A DNA stretch of 14,346 nucleotides from Lentisalinibacter sp037382365 (GTDB lineage: Bacteria; Pseudomonadota; Gammaproteobacteria; Steroidobacterales; Woeseiaceae): assembly GCA_037382365.1 (NCBI GenBank), contig JARRPZ010000103.1, positions 1-14,346 on the forward strand. Reading direction: 5' to 3'. The notes beneath the pieces are model-generated. The model did no database searches. It saw nothing but the letters and a program-made list of their open reading frames with translations, and was not told the origin of the DNA. Made by a program: the position numbers and the translations under genes. Shown here one piece after another: positions 7,857 to 13,755 of this stretch (its first letter is position 1; each line of letters opens with the position of its first letter).

Positions 7857-8604
7857 CGGACCCCTCGATCAGCGTCAGGGCCTCGACCGATGACGGGAAT
7901 CGCTCCCGCAAATCCGCCGCGTAACGCGCAGCAGCCGCCGTGTCGCCGAGCGCACGCTCGGCCCGCAGGCCGACCCAGAGGATCTCGGGCGACGGCGGAT
8001 GCTGATCCAGGTAGCGCTGGACGAATGCGCGGGCGCGCAGCGCGTTGCCGCGTTCGAGACTGAGCGCCGCCATCTGCAGGAGCGCTTCGTTGTAGCCGGG
8101 GTTCCTCTGCAGTGCCCGCCGGAAGTAGCCCTCCGCGGCGACCGGGTCGGGCTTCTGCAACAGACACACACCGGCGTTCGTCAGCGCTGCCGCCGGGGTG
8201 CCGTAGCGGCCGTTGGCTGCCGCACGGCTGAAGTATTCCACGGCATCGTCATACCGTCGCCGCTGACAGAGAAACACGGCATAGGTGTTCTGCACGCTGG
8301 CGTCGTCGGGGGCGAGTCGCACGGCACTCCGGTACTGATCGTCGGCCAGTTCGGTGTCGCCCTGTTTGTCGTAGACGAGCGCCAGTGCGGACCGCGCGGC
8401 GGCGAGATCCGGGTCCTGAGAGACCGCCCGTTCGAGGCGTTCGCGGGCCAGCTCCAGGTTTCCCTGCCGCATGTACTCCGCCCCGAGTTCGTAATTGATG
8501 CGCGCCGCCTCAGCAGGCGAACCCTTGCTGTCGGGCCGGCCCGAATGGGACGTCACGCAACCGGCCAGGATCAGTGCCAGCATCGGCACCAGCACGGCCC
8601 TCAT
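7846..8604 (-). CDS. pilF: Type IV pilus biogenesis/stability lipoprotein PilF (PilW), TPR
   Basis: A 252-residue lipoprotein. The ATG at 8604 overlaps the rlmN stop as ATGA; the frame is open further upstream inside rlmN, but only from 8604 does the product begin with a signal peptide and lipobox (LAGC, C16). The mature protein is a chain of TPR repeats: 'RINYELGAEYMRQGNLELAR', then 'ARSALALVYDKQGDTELADD', 'QNTYAVFLCQRRRYDDAVEY' and so on. PilF is the outer-membrane pilotin that helps the PilQ secretin assemble. The presence of pilF suggests, but does not prove, that the cell makes type IV pili, since no other pilus genes are in the window. Its place between rlmN and rodZ is the conserved one. 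Confidence 0.94.
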   Translation of the reverse strand: MRAVLVPMLALILAGCVTSHSGRPDSKGSPAEAARINYELGAEYMRQGNLELARERLERAVSQDPDLAAARSALALVYDKQGDTELADDQYRSAVRLAPDDASVQNTYAVFLCQRRRYDDAVEYFSRAAANGRYGTPAAALTNAGVCLLQKPDPVAAEGYFRRALQRNPGYNEALLQMAALSLERGNALRARAFVQRYLDQHPPSPEILWVGLRAERALGDTAAAARYAADLRERFPSSVEALTLIEGSDGG

Positions 8605-9725
8605 CGGCCCCGTGCTCCGCTGCTCGCCGCGCGGCGCAGCGGCTTGGCCCCGAGCCGGCTCAGCACACGGTCGTTCACCTGGCCGGCCAGCTGGCCGCAC
8701 GCGGCGTCGATGTCGTCGCCCCGCGTGCGGCGCACGGTGGCGACGATCCCCCGTCCCCGCAGCCGATCGCGGAATGCATCGATTACCTCTGCCGGTGAGC
8801 GCCGGAACTCGGTACCCGGGAAAGCGTTGAAGGGGATCAGATTCACCTTCGCCGGTCGTCCCCTGAGGAGCCTGGCAAGATCGTCCGCCTGCGCGGGCGC
8901 ATCGTTGACGCCGTCGAGCATCACGTACTCGAAGGTGATGTGCCGGTTACTGCGTGCGGCCGCATAGTCCCAGCACGCATCCAGCAGTTCGGCGATCGGG
9001 TGGACCTTGTTGATCGGGACGATGCGGTTACGGAGGTCATCGTCGGCGGCATGCAGCGAGACCGCCAGTGAGACGTTGCAGTCCCCGGCCAGCCTGCGGA
9101 TCTGCGGCACCAGTCCCGAGGTACTCACCGTGACGCGGCGGCGGGACAGCCCGTAAGCGAAGTCGTCGATCAGCAGCCGCAGTACCGCAACCACGTTCCG
9201 GTAATTCGCCAGCGGTTCACCCATACCCATGAAGACCACGTTCGTAACCGCGGGATCCCCGTTGGGACGCGGCGGCAATTCCTGCCGGGCCAGCCACACC
9301 TGGCCGATGATCTCCGCGGCGCTCAGGTTCCGGTTGAACCCCTCCCTTGCCGTCGCGCAGAAGGCGCAGTCCAGCGCACAGCCCACCTGGGAGGAAATGC
9401 AGAGGGTGCCGCGATCCGGCTCCGGTATGAACACGGTCTCCACCGCCTGCCCGCTGCCGGCCGCCGTCAGCCACTTGACCGTGCCGTCCGTGGATTCGTG
9501 ACGGGACAGCACCCGCGGGAGCGAGACCGACGCGGTCAGGCCGAGCGCACCGCGCAGGGATTTCGCCAGATCGGTCATGTCGGCGAATTCGGTGATACCT
9601 CGCCGATGCAGCCACTGCAGGAGCTGGCGCGCGCGGAACGGCTTCTCGCCGAGGCCGGCGAAAAAGCCTTCCAGCTCGGCTCGGGACAGTCCGAGCAATT
9701 CCTGTCTGTCGGCGGCGTCGGGCAC
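8601..9725 (-). CDS. rlmN: Dual-specificity 23S rRNA/tRNA adenine-C2 methyltransferase RlmN
   Basis: A 374-residue radical-SAM enzyme that methylates C2 of A2503 in 23S rRNA and A37 of some tRNAs. The cluster-binding motif is C116-x3-C120-x2-C123 ('CALDCAFC'). C109 and C343 ('AACGQL') match the two extra cysteines of E. coli RlmN (C118 and C355), the second being the methyl-carrying residue. The N-terminal helical domain ('FRARQLLQWLHRRGI') and the glycine-rich 'FMGMGEPLANY' are also present. I chose the GTG at 9725, 13 bases after the ndk stop and preceded by GAAGAG with 9 bases spacing. The frame continues to an ATG at 9860 inside ndk, but that extension is Arg/Ser/Pro-rich and unlike the family. 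Confidence 0.97.
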   Translation of the reverse strand: MPDAADRQELLGLSRAELEGFFAGLGEKPFRARQLLQWLHRRGITEFADMTDLAKSLRGALGLTASVSLPRVLSRHESTDGTVKWLTAAGSGQAVETVFIPEPDRGTLCISSQVGCALDCAFCATAREGFNRNLSAAEIIGQVWLARQELPPRPNGDPAVTNVVFMGMGEPLANYRNVVAVLRLLIDDFAYGLSRRRVTVSTSGLVPQIRRLAGDCNVSLAVSLHAADDDLRNRIVPINKVHPIAELLDACWDYAAARSNRHITFEYVMLDGVNDAPAQADDLARLLRGRPAKVNLIPFNAFPGTEFRRSPAEVIDAFRDRLRGRGIVATVRRTRGDDIDAACGQLAGQVNDRVLSRLGAKPLRRAASSGARGR

Positions 9726-9738
9726 GGTCAGGATCTCT

Positions 9739-10170
9739 TCAGCCGCGGGTGCGTTTGCAGACGCCGTCGGGGAAGAAGAATCCGATCTCCTGTGCCGCGG
9801 TCTCGGCGGCATCCGAGCCGTGCACGATATTCTCCTCGATGCTTTCTGCGAAATCCGCACGGATGGTCCCCGGATCGGCCTTGGCCGGATCCGTGGCGCC
9901 CATCAGCTCACGGTTACGCGCGATGGCGTCTTCGCCTTCCAGCACCTGCACCATGACGGGCCCGGAAGTCATGTAAGTGACCAGATCGGGGAAAAACGGC
10001 CGTTCCTTGTGCACCGCATAGAAACCCTCTGCCTGTTCGCGGGAGAGCTGCAGCATGCGGGCCGCCACGATCCGCAGGTCGGCATTCTCGAAACGTCGAT
10101 AAATCTCGCCGATGATGTTCTTCTGCACGCCATCGGGCTTGATGATGGAGAGCGTCTGCTCGCGCGCCAT
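9739..10170 (-). CDS. ndk: Nucleoside diphosphate kinase
   Basis: A 143-residue cytoplasmic enzyme, the same length as E. coli Ndk, that transfers the gamma phosphate between NTPs and NDPs. It begins 'REQTLSIIKPDGVQKN' with the ATP-binding Lys at 11. The phosphorylated histidine is H117 in 'NIVHGSDAAETA'. The start is the ATG at 10170, six bases after an AAGGA. A second ATG at 10176 directly abuts that site and is less likely, and an in-frame extension to 10215 shows no family similarity. It is the first gene after the terminator at 10227-10258, so it probably has its own promoter in the 56 bases between, although I cannot identify a good one. Confidence 0.97.
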   Translation of the reverse strand: MAREQTLSIIKPDGVQKNIIGEIYRRFENADLRIVAARMLQLSREQAEGFYAVHKERPFFPDLVTYMTSGPVMVQVLEGEDAIARNRELMGATDPAKADPGTIRADFAESIEENIVHGSDAAETAAQEIGFFFPDGVCKRTRG

Positions 10171-10302
10171 GGTCATTCCTTCATGCTGGTGATCTGTCGT
10201 TCTCGCGATCGACAAGACGGGTTACGAAAAGCTCCCGACCCGGATACGGGTCGAGAGCATAAACCCTTAATTTTACTCGGACTTGGCGGCGTGGGCAACG
10301 GG
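10171..10302 (-). other. Intergenic region between iscA and ndk
   Basis: This 132-base gap is the longest gene-free stretch in the window. It holds the terminator described separately, an AT-rich patch upstream of it (about 10259-10278, containing TTTATGC on the minus strand), and the ndk ribosome-binding site AAGGA at 10177-10181. No convincing -35/-10 pair is visible between the terminator and ndk; a TTGTCG at about 10210-10215 lacks a good partner. In Pseudomonas-like genomes this position holds hscB, hscA, fdx and iscX; no remnant of them is recognisable. Confidence 0.6.
10227..10258 (-). terminator. Rho-independent terminator of the trmJ-iscS-iscU-like-iscA run
   Basis: On the minus strand a 12-bp stem, GCTCTCGACCCG with its complement CGGGTCGGGAGC (one G-U pair), closes on a 4-base TATC loop and is followed directly by TTTT. 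It lies 44 bases after the iscA stop and 56 bases before the ndk start. This separates the isc genes from the ndk run. An AT-rich stretch (about 10259-10278) lies just upstream on the same strand. Confidence 0.85.
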
Positions 10303-10626
10303 TCAGACGTTGAAGCTTTCGCCGCAGCCGCATTCACCCTTCACGTTCGGGTTGCGGAACTTGAATGCTTCGTTCAGTCCCTGCTTGACGAAGTCGACTT
10401 CCGTGCCGTCGATGTAGGACAGACTCTCGGCATCGACGACGATGGTCACCCCATGATCCTCGAAGACATGGTCGTTATCCGCGACTTCGTCCGCATAATC
10501 GATGACATAGGCGAATCCGGAGCACCCGGTCTTCTTCACGCCGAGACGCAGCCCCATGCCCTTGCCCCGCGCGCCGATGTGGTTCAGCACCCGGTTTGCC
10601 GCCGATTGTGTCAGTGATATAGCCAT
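10303..10626 (-). CDS. iscA: Iron-sulfur cluster assembly A-type protein IscA
   Basis: A 107-residue A-type carrier of the HesB family, the same length as E. coli IscA and easily aligned with it along its whole length ('GKGMGLRLGVKKTGCSG', 'FVKQGLNEAFKF', 'CGCGESF'). The three cluster/iron-binding cysteines are C35, C99 and C101. It receives or carries Fe-S clusters toward target apoproteins in the cytoplasm. It has an AGGTGAG site 9 bases before the ATG and follows the iscU-like gene by 27 bases. In contrast to its partner it is not divergent, so selection on cluster handling is intact at this step. IscA fits better than ErpA because of the whole-length match and the isc neighbours. Confidence 0.95.
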   Translation of the reverse strand: MAISLTQSAANRVLNHIGARGKGMGLRLGVKKTGCSGFAYVIDYADEVADNDHVFEDHGVTIVVDAESLSYIDGTEVDFVKQGLNEAFKFRNPNVKGECGCGESFNV

Positions 10627-10653
10627 ATCGAATCGCTCACCTGAAATGTCCGT

Positions 10654-11019
10654 TCAGTCCTCCGCCCGCTCCAGATTCGCCCGCAGCGCGGCGATCGCAT
10701 CTTCTACGACCAGCAGACTGCCCGTTTTCTCCGCAGGCGCCGAGAGGACACCCGTCAGCGACGCGGCATCGAACTCTGCGAGCCGGCGCAACGGCCGATG
10801 TTCGGCCTCCCGGCACGCCCATTCGCAGGCCGCGATGACCCAGGGGCAACCCAGCGCGCCGTAGCGCATCGCACTTATTCTACCGTCCGCCATCGTCGCA
10901 CTGAATACGACCTCGACGACACCGCTACGGCCCCTGGCGTAACCGCAGGCGCCGCCCGGTACGGTTCCCGAATGCCGTGCCTCACGAAACAGGGTGAGGA
11001 CTTCGGGGCCGTAATTCAA
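10654..11019 (-). CDS. Divergent IscU/NifU-N-like scaffold protein with missing scaffold residues
   Basis: A 121-residue protein in the place of iscU between iscS and iscA. The IscU fold is recognisable: 'NYGPEVLTLFREARHSG' matches the IscU N-terminus, 'ATMADGRISAMRYGALGC' matches the strand leading to Cys63, and 'VVEDAIAALRANL' matches the C-terminal helix. Of the three cluster cysteines, only the C63 equivalent (C58) is clear. The C106 position is G100. C37 is either S32 (ungapped alignment) or C25 in a 'GACG' motif that would need gaps on both sides; the Asp39 equivalent is not seen. The LPPVK motif bound by the HscA chaperone reads SAPAE (93-97). Extra cysteines lie at 65 and 69. The TTG start overlaps the iscS stop as TTGA and aligns with the IscU N-terminus. 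It is probably still a scaffold or an IscS partner, but its activity is unproven. Confidence 0.8.
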   Translation of the reverse strand: MNYGPEVLTLFREARHSGTVPGGACGYARGRSGVVEVVFSATMADGRISAMRYGALGCPWVIAACEWACREAEHRPLRRLAEFDAASLTGVLSAPAEKTGSLLVVEDAIAALRANLERAED

Positions 11020-12203
11020 GCGACCCGCCCGTCCAGGGGCGCCGCGATGCGCCGCAGATGGCCGACCGCATCGCCGAAGATCTCCACGGCCCGCTCCACT
11101 TCTTCGGCCGTCGTGTACCGCCCGAGACTGAATCGCACCGAGGACGCGGCCAGTCGATCGTCCCGCCCCAGCGCCCGCAGCACATAGGAAGGCTCGCCGG
11201 AGGTCGTATTACAGGCCGAGCCGGAGGCGACGGCGAGCGGCGAGAGAGCCGCGAACAGGCTCTCGCCTTCGACCCCGGACACGGTCACGCTGACGATGCC
11301 CGGGATGCGGGGCGCCCCGGCGCCGTTTATCAGGACCCCCGGCACGCCCTGCAGACCGGCCTCCAGGCGCGCCCGCAGCGCCGCGAGACGCTCCCGCTCG
11401 GCGCTCAGCGCCGCACCGGCAATCGCGGCGGCCTCACCGAGGCCGACGATCTGGTGCACCGGCAACGTGCCGGGGCGCAATCCGCGCTCCTGCCCTCCCC
11501 CGGCCAGCAGCGGCTCGACCTGGACACCGGGGCGATCCGCTATGTACAGGGCGCCCACCCCCTTCGGTCCATAGAATTTGTGCGCCGTGAGCGCCAGCAG
11601 ATCCACCGGCAGCCGCGCGAGATCCATCGGGAGTTTGCCGACGGCCTGCGCTGCATCCACGTGGAACAGGACGCCGCGCTCCCGGCACGCCCTGCCGATC
11701 GCCTCGATGTCGTTTACGACGCCGATCTCGTTGTTGACCCACATGATCGAGACCAGCAGCGTGTCGTCACGGAGCGCCGCCGATACCGCCGCCGGGTCGA
11801 TACGGCCCGCCGGGTCGGGCTCGACGCGCGTCACCTCGTAACCCTCCCGCTCCAGGCGAGCGACGGCGTCCAGGACGGCTTTGTGTTCGATACGGCTGGT
11901 CACGAGGTGGCGTCCGCGATCGCGAAAATAGCGGGCCGCACCGAGGATGGCGAGATTGTCGGCTTCGGTGGCACCGGACGTGAACACGATCTCCCGGGGT
12001 GCGGCGCCGACGAGCGAGGCGACCTGTTCACGCGCGGCCACGACGGCCGCGGCGGCTCGGCGGCCCGGCTCGTGCATGAGCGATGCCGGATTGCCGTAGA
12101 TGCCGTCGCGGCCGAGACAGCGCATCATCGCCGCGACGACGGCATCGTCCACCGGCGTCGTCGCCGCGTAATCGAGATAGATCGTGTCGACTTCAGCCGG
12201 CAT
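11016..12203 (-). CDS. iscS: Cysteine desulfurase IscS
   Basis: A 395-residue PLP enzyme that removes sulfur from cysteine and holds it as a persulfide for Fe-S cluster and tRNA thiolation pathways. It begins 'IYLDYAATTPVDD'. The PLP lysine is K209 in 'LTAHKFYGPKG', and the persulfide cysteine is C331 in 'ASGSACNTTSGEPSYVL', the long-loop group I type. After 'FSLGRYTT' the protein ends in 'PLDGRVA' and lacks the C-terminal segment of E. coli IscS that ends in SIEWAHH, which lies near the IscU contact surface. The ATG at 12203 has a strong GGAGGG site 7 bases upstream. It overlaps trmJ by 11 bases, leaving no room for a separate iscR-type promoter. Confidence 0.95.
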   Translation of the reverse strand: MPAEVDTIYLDYAATTPVDDAVVAAMMRCLGRDGIYGNPASLMHEPGRRAAAAVVAAREQVASLVGAAPREIVFTSGATEADNLAILGAARYFRDRGRHLVTSRIEHKAVLDAVARLEREGYEVTRVEPDPAGRIDPAAVSAALRDDTLLVSIMWVNNEIGVVNDIEAIGRACRERGVLFHVDAAQAVGKLPMDLARLPVDLLALTAHKFYGPKGVGALYIADRPGVQVEPLLAGGGQERGLRPGTLPVHQIVGLGEAAAIAGAALSAERERLAALRARLEAGLQGVPGVLINGAGAPRIPGIVSVTVSGVEGESLFAALSPLAVASGSACNTTSGEPSYVLRALGRDDRLAASSVRFSLGRYTTAEEVERAVEIFGDAVGHLRRIAAPLDGRVA

Positions 12204-12915
12204 CCCGGTCCCTCCGCACCGGTTCCAAAGACGCGAGTATGCCGCGCAGGATATTGACCTCGTTCATGTCCGGCTCCGCCCGGGCGAACAGCCGGCGCAG
12301 GCGCTTCATGAGATGCCGCGGATTGTCCGGATCCAGGAATCCGGCGGCGAGCAGCAGTTCCTCGAGATGGCGATAGAAGTTCTCCATCTCGCCGCTGGTC
12401 GCCGGCCGCACATCGCGGACGGGCGGCTGGCGCGTCGCGGCGTGCTGCACCAGCACTTCGTAGGTCACCACCTGGACGGCCATCGCGAGATTCAGGGAGC
12501 TGAAGTCCGGCGACGTGGGGATGTAGACGAGGGCCTGACAGCGGGCGAGATCCTCGTTACTCAGGCCCGACTTCTCCGGTCCGAATACCAGCGCGACGGC
12601 ACCGCTGCCGGAGAGCGCGACGGCCTTCTCCGCGGCCTCCCGCGCACTGAGTTCCGGCCAGGAGAGGCTGCGCTGGCGTGCGCTGGCGCCGGCCACCCAG
12701 ATGCAGTCGGCCACGGCCTCTTCCAGGCTCGCTACCACCCGCGCTCGCTGCAGCACGTCCTCTGCGCCGGAGGCCCGCGCCGTGGCCTCCTCGTGCGGGA
12801 AGCTCCGTGGCGCAACCAGCACGAGATCCGCGAGTCCCATGTTCTTCATCGCCCGGGCGGTGGCGCCGATGTTACCCGGGTGGGTGGTGCCCACCAGTAC
12901 GATGCGTATGCTCAT
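12193..12915 (-). CDS. trmJ: tRNA (cytidine/uridine-2'-O-)-methyltransferase TrmJ
   Basis: A 240-residue SPOUT-class enzyme that 2'-O-methylates position 32 of tRNAs. The start of the fold is 'IRIVLVGTTHPGNIGATARA', and the SAM-binding knot region shows 'VFGPEKSGLSNEDL'. A C-terminal helical extension ('FLDPDNPRHLMKRLRRLFAR') matches the dimerisation tail of the family. I chose the ATG at 12915, preceded by GAGGG; the frame continues to 12963 with no family similarity. It is the first gene of the minus-strand isc run and is divergent from suhB, the classical arrangement. In Pseudomonas-like genomes cysE and iscR follow it; here iscS follows directly. Confidence 0.95.
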   Translation of the reverse strand: MSIRIVLVGTTHPGNIGATARAMKNMGLADLVLVAPRSFPHEEATARASGAEDVLQRARVVASLEEAVADCIWVAGASARQRSLSWPELSAREAAEKAVALSGSGAVALVFGPEKSGLSNEDLARCQALVYIPTSPDFSSLNLAMAVQVVTYEVLVQHAATRQPPVRDVRPATSGEMENFYRHLEELLLAAGFLDPDNPRHLMKRLRRLFARAEPDMNEVNILRGILASLEPVRRDRDAG

Positions 12916-12943
12916 CTGCCCTCTGTCTCCTGACGGGTCTGCT

Positions 12944-12974
12944 ATTCTACCGCCCGCATTCACTCACCCGTCAT
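12944..12974 (-). promoter_or_regulatory. Candidate promoter for trmJ-iscS operon
   Basis: On the minus strand TAGAAT (12944-12949, 5 of 6 to the -10 consensus) lies 28 bases before the trmJ ATG. A weak -35-like ATGACG (12969-12974) lies 19 bases further upstream, which is wider than usual. The whole trmJ/suhB divergent gap is only 75 bases, so any promoter must be here. No clear operator palindrome is visible. Confidence 0.3.
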
Positions 12975-12990
12975 CCGGTACGATCTGCGC

Positions 12991-13724
12991 ATGCATCCAC
13001 TCGCAAACATCGCCGCGCGGGCGGCCAGACGCGGCGGCGACATGCTGTTGCGGCAGCTGAACCAGCTCGACCGCATCAAGGTCGAGACCAAGGGCCGCAA
13101 CGATTTCGTGAGCGAAGCGGACCGGCAGGCCGAAGCGGTCATCGTCGACACGATCCTGCAGAATCATCCGGAGACGGCACCACGAATTTCCTGCATGCCT
13201 TCCCGGTCTTCTGTGTCTCGGTCGGCGTTCAGGTCCGTGGTCGCCTGGAGCACGGCGTCATCTACGACCCCCTGCGTCAGGAGATGTTCACCGCCTCCCG
13301 CGGTGAGGGAGCCCAGCTCGATGGTCGCCGCATTCGGGTGGCCGACCGCAGGCACCTGGCAGACGCGCTGATCGGCACCGGATTCCCGTACCGGCAGCAA
13401 GCCGGTGGTCTCGAGCCGTACCTGGCGTTGCTCGCCGACGTGATCCGCAATACCTCGGGCGTGCGCCGGCCCGGCGCGGCCGCACTGGATCTGGCTTACG
13501 TCGCCGCCGGCCGCCTGGACGGATTCTGGGAAACCGGACTGAAGCCATGGGACCTGGCGGCCGGCGCGTTGATGATCCGGGAAGCCGGCGGCATCGTGAG
13601 CGGACTGGACGGCGGGGAGGATTTCATGCGATCCGGACACGTGCTGGCGGGCAGTCCGCGTATCTATGCCGGGCTGGCCCGGCTGGTCGCCCCGCACCTC
13701 GGCCCGATCCTCGGCGGCGAATAG
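12991..13724 (+). pseudogene. suhB: Inositol-1-monophosphatase family protein SuhB, disrupted by internal out-of-frame deletion
   Basis: The 5' part (12991 to about 13172) encodes residues 1-61 of SuhB ('MHPLANIAARAARRGGDMLL', 'KGRNDFVSEADRQAEAVIVD'). The 3' part resumes in another frame at 13173 with 'DGTTNFLHAFPVF' and runs intact to the stop at 13722-13724, including 'GAAALDLAYVAAGRLDGF' and 'KPWDLAAG'. Compared from memory with E. coli SuhB (267 residues), residues about 61-86 are missing. These include the EE and 'WVIDPL' segment with the metal ligands Glu67, Asp84 and Ile/Leu86; D87 is kept. Assuming the same ancestral length, about 76 bases are gone, which also breaks the frame. Both halves are otherwise well conserved, so the event is recent or is an assembly or sequencing error. 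SuhB acts on inositol phosphates and, in E. coli, in rRNA antitermination. Its place opposite trmJ and next to secF is the conserved one. Confidence 0.85.
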
Positions 13725-13726
13725 TA

Positions 13727-13754
13727 GCCGCGGCGGGGTTTCACCGCTGCCGGC
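13727..13754. terminator. Hairpin between convergent suhB and secF, possible terminator
   Basis: A 7-bp stem (13730-13736 with 13744-13750, one G-U pair) is extended by three further G-C pairs across a bulged C (13727-13729 with 13752-13754). The loop is 7 bases. It fills the 31-base gap between two converging stop codons, where a shared terminator would be expected. No T run follows on either strand, so it may simply reflect GC richness. Confidence 0.35.
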
Positions 13755-13755
13755 C

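Noticed and set aside
11058..12257. A 399-codon open frame on the plus strand opposite iscS
   Set aside because: It lies entirely antisense to a clear IscS, has no recognisable domain and has the biased composition of a shadow frame.
12976..12990. TACGAT at 12979-12984 as a -10 box giving a leaderless suhB transcript
   Set aside because: There is no acceptable -35 element at the right distance, and a single hexamer is weak evidence.
13150..13200. Programmed ribosomal frameshift in suhB
   Set aside because: No slippery sequence is visible, and a frameshift alone would not restore the roughly 26 missing residues of the catalytic core.
12678..13724. A continuous 348-codon frame that would join sequence antisense to trmJ with the 3' part of suhB
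   Set aside because: The first part is antisense to trmJ and the suhB 5' region, with Arg/Pro-rich low-complexity sequence. Only the part from 13173 is SuhB-like, so it is the tail of a frameshifted suhB and not a fusion gene.
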